A DNA stretch of 64,000 nucleotides from Gymnorhina tibicen (Eukaryota > Chordata > Aves > Passeriformes > Artamidae): positions 653,346 through 717,345 of the forward strand of contig VXAZ01001045.1 of assembly GCA_013399875.1 (NCBI GenBank), written 5' to 3'. Of the stretch, positions 52,669 through 64,000 are shown piece by piece. The position numbers and the translations under genes are program-made. Under the pieces are notes generated by a model. The model had not been told where the DNA came from, searched no databases, and saw nothing but the letters and a program-made list of their open reading frames with translations. The first letter of the stretch is position 1. Each line of letters starts with the position of its first letter.

Positions 52669-55582
52669 CAAAGTTATATCTCAGTAGGTAAAACTGAACA
52701 TCATCTCTGTGTCTCAGTTTTTCTTCTGGGAAACAGATTAATGAGATTCCCCTATCTTACAAAGGCTTTGTGAAAATGCTTATTTGCAAATCTGTTATAC
52801 AGTGTGGCAAAGTACTGATAGAGAAAAGATGAGACATGTCAAAGAATCTGTCTTCAAAACAGAACTTCAATAGCATGCGTTAAATAAAACATGAGAATTC
52901 ATATTGAACAATGAGGAATACACCTACTGTTGAGAAGCTGCTCATTAAGAAGGCATTCTGTGATGAGGAGATAGGATTCCAGTGGGAAAAGAAATGGCAT
53001 GTAAACATATGCTAAAAAAACTGTACCATAAGACAAAAGCATAGGGAGATTGATTTTTCTATCTTTGAGTACTTGACTTCATAGTCTTACGATGTTCACT
53101 TGTCCCCTCTGCATGTTAGATTGCATTTATAGGCTGTATCAGCTAAATTAAGATACTGGGTAATCCACTACAAAACTATCTGAAGGTACAAGGAAGAGGT
53201 GTGGATGAGAAGGTTTAAACACCCAGATTAAAAATCCTTGAAAATTTCAGGAAATCCTTAGTTTCATGTTTAGGCTTCTTTCATAGACATACAACTACTG
53301 GCAACATACTTCTACTAGCACAGTCACATTCTTTACAAAACCATGATTACAAGCTCTATAAATACCTACACAGAGATGCTTTCAGTGTCCAACTATTGAA
53401 GAAAAAGGATGGCAAAAGTCATGTTCCTAATTCAGGGCTGAAGGTTAAAGGCTGACAACAGTAATGCTTTCGCCAAAGCGAGTAAAGTCTATCATCCTGA
53501 TCCCTTGTTCTGGATGACCGACTTACTAAATTCCTGTGGAGTTTTTCTAGGACAGTGCAAACGTAATTTTTCTTAAAAGCTTCATGGTATCTGTGCTAAA
53601 AAGGTTGCTATGCAGAGGCACTCAACAAGCAAAATCTTTAGCTGCTTCCTTAAAATTGTTTTTCCAGTCTGTATTTTGGAGATTATCTACAATTTGAAAA
53701 AAGTTAGCCCCATTCTGTTTCCTCATTGCAACCTTCATCTGAGTATTCATAGAAATCACTGTATTCCTGTAGGTCAGTTTTGGCTTAAATCTTTGCTGTG
53801 TTCTTAATCCCATTAATAGTGGTTTTCCCTACCCACCTTAAGCAAGAAGCAAAACCCAACCATACCATTTATATGTAAAATTAAACTTCAGAGGGAAAGG
53901 TTAAACAAAAGGATGGTAGCACATTTCATTAGAGAACTTGTTATCCTCCTCGCTTGGATTCATCCTCATTACTTGGAGTCATCAGGATTCTCTTATTTCT
54001 AGTTTATCTAAAACAGGTTTTGAACCTTCTCTTACTAATGGGAATTAGCTTGTCTAAGAGTAATGCTAATTTTTTTTCACCAATTACAGCATTTTGAGCA
54101 AACACAATGTTAGATATTTCACTGGTTTTGTATTACACCAAGTTTTAAGAGCTTCATAATTAAAAGAAAGCTTTTAGATTTTTGAACATTACCTGATTAC
54201 ATTTTCGTTAAAAAAATGCACAATGCACTACCACATCTTGTGTTGACAACTTAACTTCTGCAATATCAGATACAAATGAAACTTCTTCAGAGGCTGGAAG
54301 CAAATTTTGAACAACACAGCACTACTACCACAAACTGCATTAGACTGAATTTATCCATCATGGAGTACTAAGACATTTGAACACAACCAATTAAGAAGTG
54401 CTACAGAAATGGCTGCTTAAGATGTGGCTTGTAATCTTGTAAATAATGTTCTGAGAAGGAGCTTTGCTGTATACAAAGATGTGATATAGAAAAAGGAAAC
54501 TGTACTTAAGGAGGATTAGGTAGATCAGGAGGCTTATCATAGGGAGTCTTTCAGCACCTAGTCACTTAAATTTGGTCCCATTCAATAGTGACTGAAAGTC
54601 ATTGCTGCTTAGTGACATATGAAATGGGTTTGGGTTTTAGAGCAGACTGCGACTGGAAAGCATCCATATCATAAAAGCCAGAACCACAAATGTCTTTAAT
54701 CTGCACCCATATTGACAATTTTCCCAGATGTGACCTAATGAGCGAATGTGCTTCAAGAGCTTAACTACTGTCTTAGCTGAAGAAACAGTCTTCTAATGCT
54801 AGGATAAGAGCAGAATGCAAGACAGGGTGGGAAAATTCTATCCTAGTCACAGAGTACCTGTATTGGCCGAATACCTTCTTCCTCAGAGGTGCTGGCTGAA
54901 CATCTTTTATGATAATAAAACCAGCCTAATACTAAAATTTATAGATTTGAGTTGTATACCAGTATACATTCAGAAAAGCAAGGTCAAGGAATGCATCACC
55001 AGCATCAAGCATCCATTTTCAGATTTTTAATTATATCTTTAAGTTTTCAGGCTCAGCCAACATTATGTCACATTCATAGCAGCTGGATAAGATCAGTTCT
55101 TATCTGCTGCTTCTGATCATGTGGCATCATTCTGCTTTGCTTATCTTTTAAATCAATGTTGCACTGTTACAAATGACTACATGAGGTGAAAAGCCATGAT
55201 AAATTAGGCTTATCTCGGTGTACAGAATTTTTTCTTGGAAAAAAAATTAAGGATAGCTCACTCATTTTTTTTCTCAAAGCAATAGGAATTTATTCCTTTT
55301 TTCCCTCTCATATTATTAATAATGATTATTTTGATTTTTAGTATAATTCAGAATTCTCAGAAGATTTGTGGCACATTTTTAGGTTGTTCCTTATAGAATA
55401 GGTTTCTAAATAGAGGTTCAAAGTATACAAGCACTGCAAAGTGATACAAAGATGTGAGAATTCAAAATAACAACAACTGAAAATTACATGTAAAAGAAGA
55501 AATATTGATTTCTGATGAAATTTAATAATACTATGTTGTTTACCAGAAGGACTATAGTTACTGTTCAGTATTGGAAAGAACA

Positions 55583-55624
55583 TTAAAAAAACCCACAAAA
55601 CCCCCAAAAAACCCCAAACACCCA
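55583..55624. repeat. A/C-rich low-complexity tract
   Basis: A repeated word of A runs followed by CCC to CCCCC, five times in about 42 bp. Confidence 0.92.
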
Positions 55625-56037
55625 ATTTATAGGAATGTAAGTTCAGGCCAGAATAGATTGAAATACATATTAAAATTAAATTTTAATTATTTTGTAATTA
55701 AAAATAATAAGCTTTGAGAGCTTAAAGGCTTGTAAGTTTAAAACAATTACTTTAAAAAGAGAAAAACATTACTTCTTTTTCTGCTTGCTTTGTGAATGCA
55801 TTAGATTATGTTACTTTCATCAGAGCAAGAATTCCTATGAGTCTTTTGGGCATAATTCGGTTTTCAGTCTCCTAAATACATTACATTTTCCACAGTAACT
55901 TTTGTTTTGTTCCTGAAAGCATTCTTTCCATCTATTAATGAAGTGGTGGTACATCTATTACTAAAACAGAGAAAGATGCCACAGGGGTCATTAAAAATAG
56001 TTTATATTAAACTGGAATGCTTTTCACTTAGACCCTT

Positions 56038-56366
56038 TGTCCTGGGTTGCTGTGTATTCTACTACCATGAGCTGTTGAGACCAGGTGTAGCAATGTTCCT
56101 TGCCTCCTCCCTCNNNNNNNNNNNNNNNNNNNNNNNNNNNNNNNNNNNNNNNNNNNNNNNNNNNNNNNNNNNNNNNNNNNNNNNNNNNNNNNNNNNNNNN
56201 NNNNNNNNNNNNNNNNNNNNNNNNNNNNNNNNNNNNNNNNNNNNNNNNNNNNNNNNNNNNNNNNNNNNNNNNNTTTTTGTTTGTGCTACTGCATTTATTT
56301 TATTTTTCCTATTAAACTGTATTTCTGACTTGGACTCTCTCACTAGTTTGCTTTCAAACTAGCACA
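56038..56366 (+). mobile_element. Solo LTR with intact target-site duplication, interrupted by an assembly gap
   Basis: The element begins TGTCCTGGGTTGCTGTG and ends CAAACTAGCACA, giving canonical TG...CA ends. It is flanked on both sides by the pentamer CCCTT (56033-56037 and 56367-56371), the 5-bp duplication size typical of ERVL/class III retroviruses. Near the 3' end CCTATTAAACTGTATTTCTGAC resembles the R/U5 polyadenylation region of avian LTRs, which indicates plus orientation. 160 of its 329 bases are N. The true length is unknown, because gap sizes may be estimates, and the gap could conceivably hide a larger insert. Confidence 0.8.
56114..56273. other. Assembly gap (160 N)
   Basis: A run of 160 undetermined bases inside the solo LTR. 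The preceding sequence is C/T-rich (TGCCTCCTCCCTC). Confidence 1.
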
Positions 56367-57071
56367 CCCTTGATTCACATCATTATAGAGTAGAATAAAG
56401 ATTAAAAGTAGAGGATGTGATCAAGTTCACATATTTAGCATATTAACTATTTAAACATGCATGAATTCATCAGACAAAAGGTATGTAAGGATTTAGTTTT
56501 CATCATCTCACAATTGGGTGGTATAGAGATTAGGAGCCACAGTTTAATCCTGCACGTATTATCGATATAATCTCTTTTACAACACTAGGAAATCTCATTA
56601 GGGAATAAATAAATTAGATGTTTTTCACAAAAGTCTGGAGCTGGCTTGGTGGAGTTTCTGCCCTTCTCTTCCCCTTTGAAAGTGCTATGTGAAGATATGT
56701 ACTTGTAGCCAATTGTTAATCATTATAACAGTGGCATCAAAGAAAAAGAGTGTGAAAAGTGGTCTGACTTTCTGTTAGTCCTACTAGATTGTACCCCAGC
56801 TGGTCTCCCTCAGTGAAGTATACTTTACATCTGCCCTGCTGCATTTCAGTATAGGCCACATATTGCCCCAGAGAGTTGTGTTGCAGAGTATCGGGAACGC
56901 TTCAACAAGTCATAAATGCTCCTCATGTAAGGCAATTTCTTCAGACACCTAAGGTTTAATTACATAGTTACTTCTAGTTAGAAAAAAAGGTTATGGGTTA
57001 TTATTTCTTTATGAGGAAAATCTACTTAAGATGTCATAAGCATCCTCAAGATTTGCCAAACACTACAGTAA

Positions 57072-57570
57072 TACAGAATCACAAAATGGTTTGGGTTAGA
57101 AGGGACCTTAAAAGATCATCTAGTGCAGCCTCCCTGCCACATCATTCAGAGCCCTGTACAACCTGGCCCTGAACACTGCCAGTGAAAGGGCATCCACAGG
57201 TTCTCTGGGCAACCCCCCATTGTCTCACTGCCCTCATCACAAACAATTACCTTCTAATAGCTAACCTAAACCTGCCCTCTTTCAGTTCAAAACCATTGCT
57301 CCTCATCTTGTCAATACAGGCATTGGCAACAAGTCCCTCTCCATCTTTTTTATAGCCCCCCTTTATGCACTGAAAGGCAGCAGTAACATCTCCCTGGAGC
57401 CTTTCCTTCCCCAGGATAAACAATCTCAGCTCCCCAAGCTAAAGAACCTCAGCTCTTTCAGCCTTTCTTCAGAGGAGAAGGTTTCCAGAGCTCTGCCCAT
57501 TTCTATGGCTCTCCTCTGGACCTGGATACATTACTCCAGGTGGGGTCACACTAGAGAAGAGGAGGAGAGT
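57072..57570 (-). mobile_element. CR1 LINE 3' fragment
   Basis: Begins with the reversed CR1 terminus ACAGAATCACAAAATGGTTTGGG, then AGAAGGGACCTTAAAAGATCATC. It continues through the usual CCTGAACACTGCCAG, CTCTTTCAGCCTTTCTTC and CTCCTCTGGACC segments to a TTACTCCAGGTGGGGTCACAC stretch. An internal deletion relative to the consensus is likely before that last block. Same orientation as STS. Confidence 0.93.
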
Positions 57571-57705
57571 ATCATGACAGTATCTTGCTTCTGTTTGCTT
57601 CAGAGCTCCTTTGTTGTTCTACACTGACTTTTAAAGGTTGTCTGTGATTTTGTTTCAAATATGATTTGACTTTAGTGAACAGCTTCTTTTGTTTTCTCCA
57701 GCATC

Positions 57706-58157
57706 TCACAGAATAATTGATGTTGGAAGGGACCTCTGGAGGTTACCTTGCCCAGGCCCGCTGCTTAAACAGGGCCACTTGGAGCCCTGGACCATCTCCA
57801 GACTCCGCCACCTACTAACATCTGACCTCCGCCACTAACACCTGTGTTAGTGTTTGATCATCCTCAGAGTAGAAAAGTTTTCCCTCATGTTCAGAGGAAA
57901 TCTCACGTGTTTCAGTTTGTGCCCATTTCTTCTGGCCACTGGGCACCAATGAGAAGAGCCTGGGCCCATCCTCCTTGCACCCTCCCTTCAGGTATTTATA
58001 TAGGTAGGTTAATAAGATACTCTCTTCTCCAGGTTGAATAGGGCTTCAGTCCCAGGTCTCCCAGCTTTTTCTCTTAAAAAAATGCTCTAGTCTCTCTTGT
58101 AACCCTTTGCTGGACATTGTTCAGAAGCTCTCTATTCCTCTGGTACTGGGAACAAGC
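57706..58157 (-). mobile_element. CR1 LINE 3' fragment, second subfamily
   Basis: Another reversed CR1 3' end: CACAGAATAATTGATGTTGG then AAGGGACCTCTGGAGGTTACC, CCACTTGGAGCCC, TTTCCCTCATGTTCAGAGG, CTCTTCTCCAGGTTGAA and CTTTGCTGGACATTGTTCAG. It differs from the copy at 57072 (the GGGACCTCTGGAGGT type), so these are two separate insertions about 135 bp apart. A short local duplication of CTCCGCCAC...CTAACA occurs near 57803-57843. Confidence 0.9.
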
Positions 58158-58238
58158 TATACTCGTCCTATAAAATTCTATAAAACCTTTTAAGATATTT
58201 CAAATAAAAGTTACATGTAAGATGCTTTGGGATTTATT

Positions 58239-58286
58239 GCCTTGCCTTGCCTTGCCTTGCCTTGCCTTGCCTTGCCTTGCCTTGCC
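58239..58286. repeat. CCTTG pentanucleotide microsatellite
   Basis: Nine to ten perfect tandem copies of GCCTT, 48 bp in total, about 80 bp beyond the CR1 fragment ending near 58157. Confidence 0.98.
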
Positions 58287-61200
58287 ATTGGATGACTGTA
58301 ATATTTTCTTGTAATATTAACTTGATCCTAAGATGGGTCAAAAGATCATGGCAGAGAGGCAGTTAAGTTTTCTCAGCTTTCAGGGCATTCATGTAGTAAA
58401 GATATCCAGACAAGGCCCCCACTTTACAGTTACCTAGCCTGTGCCAGACTAAAATTTCTGAGACTTTTTTACATGGAAGCCTTTCAGTTGTGATTATCCT
58501 ATAAAGGAAGAAGACCTGATATGTAGTTCTGCCACTGCTAACAGAACAATAAACAGCCATTTGCAAAAGTGGTGTTGGAGTAGTGCGTCTTCACACAGCC
58601 TGCATGCAAGTCTACAGGGGGCTCCAAAACTCTTTGCAGTGCTCTGTTTTGGATTAAATTAGTGTAATGCAATTTACATCAAAAACAATTTCTGAATATA
58701 TCCATTTTTCTTCCTATACTCAATCAGGAATGAAGGAATGAAAAAAGGGAATAGAGGAAGGAACAAAAGGATGATAGTGCATTCACTGATTCATTCATCA
58801 TTTCTTTTTCCATTTTTAGACTGTAAGATTATTTCATCTGCTCTCATATGAATTATAATTAATAGCATTAATAAGGTGCTTAGCCTACATTGAAAGAAAA
58901 TTAATGTTATTAGCCAGAGAATAATTCTCGAAGGCATGTCACATGCAGTGACATTGTAACTGTGAATGCTTTCAACATTGAATTCTGTTATACACACATT
59001 AGTATGCAAAAGCAATAGACATACATGGTCCCAAACCTTATCAAGAGGCTTTGTATTTTGGATTTTTGACGTGGATTGTAAAATACTCTTCAGTATTGGT
59101 TTAACAAGTCACAAACATGAAATACTCAAAGAAGTATTTTATTCATGTGTCTTTTGGGCTTTTCTCCTCCTAGCATGAAGATTGCCTTACAACTGAATAA
59201 TTGTGCAATTTGGTATTGATTCTCAATAAATAAACAAATGAAAATGGAATTGTTTTGCATTTAGAATTCTGAGTCTTGAATGGACTTTTCCATCTTATGA
59301 AAAAAGGTTTTCCTTCCTCTCTTGAAAATGGCACCTAAAGTCTTTCTAATTCCATCTGATCTCTCAAATGAGGAAAAGTATTTCAGTTGTATTTCATTCT
59401 TCTATCTTTTCACCTTTTTCATCACTGCTACCTGGAAGTCCTAACTTCTACTTGCAACTTCTACTCTTTTCTACTCTTATTTTTTTAAAGTCATCCACAA
59501 GGGTCTTCCACAACATGTCTCAGTCAGCAGAAAACACACTGTAAATTTCTTTCAGAACTGAGTTAAAGCTGGTGTATTTTTCCTACCAAAGGTCAAAGAT
59601 TTCTGATGTTGTTCTATAATGTAGTTTTCTCTACACTAATTTTTTCTTCATATGCTGTCTTTTCTTGGAAAGTCTTGCAGCATATTGTTTTTTTGGGCTA
59701 TTTTTTTCTTACTGCTTTTGCAAGTTACATTAATCTATGCATAAATACTAATTTCTGTCAAGTGACTGATAAAACCTCCATTTCTGAAAAGCTTACAATA
59801 TTCACTTTTTCATCTTTTCTAGACCATTTTTTTTTAACTTTTCTACTGTAACATCTTCAGAGGCATTTGAAGGAACATACTGGTTACTGACATCAGCAGT
59901 ACAGTGAATCAATTTACTCTCTCTGACATAGCTGATGCATTAAGACTGGAATTTTCAGTGGAGGTTAATGGAAATAAGTACTCCCTTCAACTGAAAAAAA
60001 AGGAAAAGCTATATTATTCCTTCAGATTCATTTGCTAATGACAGCCATAACTTTTCTTCATCAGGCTAATAATTGAGAAAAAAGTAGCACAGGAACTAAA
60101 TCCATTTTCTACCTCCTGGAGGAAATATGCCATCTCTCATCAGTGAGCTCTTACAAGACATAAGCAAAACTAAGAAACCAGATCCCAACTGAAAAAGAAT
60201 TTGTTACTTTTATACTAGTAAATGACAGTTGTGAATCTGTTTCCTGATTAAGCTAGCTCTACTGTCCCTGATGCTCCTGTAATGAACAGGAAAGGACAGT
60301 ACATGAGGAATCTTGTGTATATCCTCTAAGTTTGTCCTAAATTCCTATATTATCACCATTAAATTTGTATCACTGATTTATTCCAAGCTTTTTAAATAGC
60401 ATGCTTCTGTCCTACAGTTTGGTTTATTTGACACATCTCCTAAGAGCCTGTGGTCATTCTAGAAAAAAGCAGTGGTTTTCAATCTATTACCCCCTCTGCA
60501 TCACTAAATAGCCTGAAACAGCAGCATGTCAGCTACCTTGCTTTCCAACTTGCTGTTTAAGCCCTAGAGACACTCTCTGGGGCAGCAAGGAAACAGCAAA
60601 ATGTAATGGCAGCAGCAAATAACCAATTAAGCTGGAATAAGCTAAATAGTGCACAACAGAAAAAAGAAACAGTAAAATCAAACACAGACAGTAAAACTAG
60701 CTAATTCTCAGTAGATTGCTACAGTGTGGATGCAAACAGAAATGATAACACATACATTCTTTTATCTAGTGCAAGTACTCAATCGACCAAACGCTGGTGG
60801 CCACTGATAGACATGGTAAGGATTCAGGGTTGATAGAACTGGAATAAAACCTGCTCCCTCTTTACAAAACCTGGTTTACAAAAGAGTGTTGTTCTGTTAC
60901 CTCCTACACTGAAAACCCTTCCTAAGCACATCACAGTTTCCCAAAAAGGTTTTCCCCATTCCTGCAAATACTGCAATAAATACATTACAAATCACTAAGT
61001 ATGCTGTGCTGCCTTTTGCCCACTGTTTCTGCAACTAGACTTCTTGATGCAAACTATGCAAAGAAATATATGTTTAACTGCACATGCTGGCATAATTTAT
61101 GTAGGCACCAAAGCTAAATATCTGTTTATAACAACTTAGTCAGAAAGTTTTCTTCAAGAAAGCTAATTTGTACTGACTTGTATTGAGAAGAGAACCAACT

Positions 61201-61974
61201 TGGGGTATACAGGAAGGAGGAGGACAGTAAAGTCATCTTTACTTATAATAATACTGCTATTCTACAATATGATTATTTACAAATATGAACTGTTACTTGT
61301 TTTCACAGCTGATTATCCCTAGAATCAGAGAAACACTTCAATACATCTAGAGATACAGGAGGCCTGTTGAAAGATGTATGGACCAATTGCATTCCAACCT
61401 CAGAGAGAATGGAAGGCGCTGAAAGACAAATTCATTGGTTTTGACTACTCTTCATAAACAGAAGTGGACCTCACCTAGTGATTTCAGTTATTCAGAGAAC
61501 TCACTGAAATAATTAGCAAATTAGTTTTGCCGACAGTGCACATTATAGTCACTTCATTTGAAAATATTTTGATGCTGATATCATATGGTCACTTTTTGAA
61601 TTAATATATTGTTTTATAAGGATGGTTTGAACAGGTCAGAAGCACCCAGAAGCTCACATGGTTGGATTTAACTACTCAGCTTCAAAAGTTCACAGTTAAA
61701 TGTCCACATATCTGCTAAGTCCATGCTGTATAGACCACCTTCACAGTCAAAGAAGGGAATGGGCTTTTGTAGGACACAATAAATTTGGCAATAAAGTAGG
61801 TATTGCAAAAGCTCAGATTATTGTGCTTTCTAAATGACTGTTTCTTTCCCCTAAGTATAAAGGACAAGTATGACAGATATACTGTAGACAAAAATTGCTG
61901 GTCTGAATTTGGTGAACATGAACACAAGTCATCATGAATTCCCTCCACTGCTGTTAGAAGCAAATGATACATAC

Positions 61975-62111
61975 CTACACTCCAGTCCATTTCCTCCACT
62001 GCATCACCATATAAACCATGCTTGCTCTTTCCTTTGAAATTTTCTGAAGCATATAGAGCAGTATGGACATGAAGATAAGACAGGACAAGAAGAAATGGTG
62101 CATTAGCATTC
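61975..62111 (-). CDS. STS: STS coding exon (matches human exon 6): HVH active-site segment
   Basis: Minus-strand exon of steroid sulfatase, an ER-membrane enzyme with a luminal catalytic domain that removes sulfate from estrone sulfate, DHEA sulfate and cholesterol sulfate. The acceptor is TTTTCCAG before GAATGC and the donor is GTATGT. The exon is 137 bp: one base completes a codon, 45 full codons follow, and one base is left over. The translation starts [19 protein letters not shown] and ends [13 protein letters not shown], nearly identical to human STS as I remember it. The second His of HVH corresponds to human His290, a sulfate-binding catalytic residue. The motif SYLHVHTAL, rather than the LLHVH.P form of the ARSD/ARSE/ARSF/ARSH paralogues, points to STS itself. 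The exon joins in phase to the one at 39645-39508 across a 22.3-kb intron. The upstream exons with the signal peptide, the formylglycine Cys and the two membrane helices are not in the window. Confidence 0.96.
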
Positions 62112-64000
62112 CTGGAAAACAAAACAAAGCAAAACCACAAATCCTCAGTATATTTTATAATAAAATTTCTACAAATAAATCTTTCTACAATAGAGTTAAA
62201 AAAAAGGCTCCCTGTCCCCTCACAAACAAACAAACAGCAAAAAAAACCCCAAAAAAGGTGAAAAGGGATACTGTAATTGATGACAAGGTAATTCTGAACA
62301 ATCACACACACAGTACAAATGCCATTCTTTCATTGAAATGAAAGCAAAAAGAAATGACAAAATCTAACTAACTATTATTTGCTATATACATTGAAAGAGG
62401 ACTTGTTTAAAGGTGGGCATCTAGCAGTTTCTGAATACAAGCACCTCTCCTCATTTTACAAGTATATATTAAAAAACCTGAATACAACTGCTGTTCAAAA
62501 ACATATCCTCAGAACTACATATCTACATGAAACATAATTTCCTTCCTCACAAAGTCATGGGGAAGCTAATCAGCTAAACTATTATGAGGACCTGGGTCTT
62601 TATCCTGGACTAAGGTATATGACCAAATCTCTGTTCTTTTACAGCTCTGTGTGTGTATGCACGTGACTGTACATAACCTCAAAGTACATAATGATTTAAA
62701 ATTTTTCTTCTCAAGGTAATGAACAGTCTCCATTGTCTTCTATTTCCTAAACAGATACAAAAGAAAGAAATTGTACTGCAATAAGTAGACTCTCTGTAAA
62801 TTTTGCTGTTCATGTGATCTGTCAACACGATATTTATGATCAATTCCAGCGGGCTGTGAAAGCACAGCTCAAACAAGTACTTCTCCTTATGCATTATTTA
62901 TGGTACTTTATTTAAAATTGTGCCATACTAGCCAAATTTACTGCTATATGCTCTAACAGCATTTGCAGTACATTATGCATATTGTAAATATCAGCCGAAC
63001 CACAAAAGCACTACCCACAAAACTTGTCTGGATCTCACCTTAAAGCACACAGCTAATTGCAGACTATTTTTAGTTTTATTTATCATTTTCCCTCACCAAG
63101 CTGTGGTGGTTAATACCTGTGATTCACGTCAACATCAAAGGGAGACCACATATTTCCTCAAGCAGTTGATTCATCCACACTTTAAAGAGGGAAGGCACAA
63201 TACAGGCAAGCTCATAAAAACAATTTCTTTAAAATTAACAAAAAAATCCTAACCTTTAGAACTTGAAAACAAAGTCTTTTAGGAAAAGACATTAATCTGA
63301 TATCGATACTTTCCTCTTAAAGAAAAATAATTATGTTTAATCTAGTATATTTATGATCCATTTTTCCTCCCTCCTTGGCTGGATCTGTTTTTGCTCAAGT
63401 TACATAGTTAAAGCTTTTTTTCTCCTGGCATGTACAGCAGTACATAAACACAAAACAGGAAACTTTTATCCACATTACTCACTTGATAAGTGTATTTCTA
63501 ATGGGGATTTTTCTTCATAAAACATTTCCTTTTTTTTTAGGAAACCCAGAATAAATACAGCATTCTTCATGTGGAAAATGGATAAAAAATATTTTAATTC
63601 TCTTACAAATATTTGTGCATCAATCCTGTATTACCTTAGTAATATGAAGTACTGATCCAAAAAAATTTAAGACAATGCTTTTCATAAAAAAACCACTTTC
63701 CACGAAGTTGTTTGTTTCTATTTGAAAGGTCATACATGTGAGAACTTTTCACAATTGTAGCAAAAAATAACAGGAGATTCCTGAGTCAATTAAAAAGGCT
63801 GCAAATATCACTAATTGAAGTATAAACCAGATGTATACTTAGAATTTACATATTTAATACACACATAAATGTAATACTGACCTTTCATTAGAGAACTTTA
63901 CTGCAAGGCAGATGATTTTTGTTTCACAACTTGCATTTTTTTAATGCCTGGGATTATGGTTGACTTCTTCCTTAAACACAGTTCACTGAATAGAGTTTAA
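62112..64000 (-). other. Partial STS intron upstream of exon 6
   Basis: This stretch begins at the acceptor TTTTCCAG next to the exon at 62111 and continues past the end of the window. It has one A/C-rich tract (62221-62257). No reading frame resembling the membrane-hairpin region of STS, expected in the preceding exon, was found, so that exon is probably beyond 64000. Confidence 0.8.
62221..62257. repeat. A/C-rich low-complexity tract
   Basis: CAAACAAACAAACAGC, then AAAAAAAACCCCAAAAAAGG. It lies about 110 bp upstream of the STS exon at 62111, so in the pre-mRNA it is a G/U-rich stretch ahead of that acceptor. Confidence 0.92.

Larger units (their letters stand above)
39646..61974 (-). other. 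STS intron, 22.3 kb
   Basis: Bounded by donor GTATGT (plus 61974) and the T-tract acceptor at 39646. It holds CR1 fragments at 41346, 49850, 57072 and 57706, TA and CCTTG microsatellites, an A/C-rich tract at 55583, and a solo LTR interrupted by an assembly gap (56038-56366). The stretches 41.5-49.8 kb, 50.5-55.5 kb and 58.3-61.9 kb show no recognisable exon, RNA gene or repeat apart from the TA tract at 52.6 kb. Confidence 0.92.

Noticed and set aside
55907..56362. 151-codon frame across the gap
   Set aside because: The frame is open only because the N run is translated as unknown residues. It overlaps the solo LTR.
61715..62311. 198-codon minus-strand open frame taken as a single gene
   Set aside because: Only 61975-62111 is the STS exon, as shown by its splice sites and by phase joining with the next exon. 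The rest is intron read-through.

Overview
The window is vertebrate genomic DNA, almost certainly from a bird. It is AT-rich and intronic, and nearly all of it lies inside one gene on the minus strand: steroid sulfatase (STS, steryl-sulfatase). The bird assignment rests on several CR1 LINE fragments with avian-type 3' ends and on a long terminal repeat of the ERVL-like type common in birds. That LTR type suggests Neoaves rather than chicken-like birds, but this is only an inference. STS lies on human Xp; in birds the corresponding genes are on chromosome 1.

Five coding exons can be read on the minus strand, all with AG/GT borders and with phases that join exactly: 62111-61975, 39645-39508, 30477-30318, 27734-27613 and 128-1 (cut by the window edge). 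By memory of the classical human gene they match exons 6 to 10. They encode the second half of the luminal sulfatase domain, including the conserved His of LHVHTAL, the DQ pair of [10 protein letters not shown] and the Lys of GGK. The 5' exons (signal peptide, formylglycine cysteine, membrane hairpin) lie beyond base 64000. The end of the last exon lies before base 1.

Introns, in transcript order: over 1.9 kb (62112-64000, incomplete), 22.3 kb (39646-61974), 9.0 kb (30478-39507), 2.6 kb (27735-30317) and 27.5 kb (129-27612). They hold CR1 fragments, two convincing solo LTRs (one with an intact 5-bp target duplication around an assembly gap), a probable third LTR, a 128-bp tandem triplication, several microsatellites and a recurring A/C- or G/T-rich low-complexity class. 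No second gene, tRNA, rRNA or CRISPR array was recognised. The many short open frames look like chance or run antisense through repeats.

No new biological system is evident. The points most worth a second look are the extreme poly-T 3' splice site of the in-frame exon 7 that carries catalytic residues, a shifted N-glycosylation sequon in that exon, the nearly identical 128-bp tandem repeats, and the gapped solo LTR.
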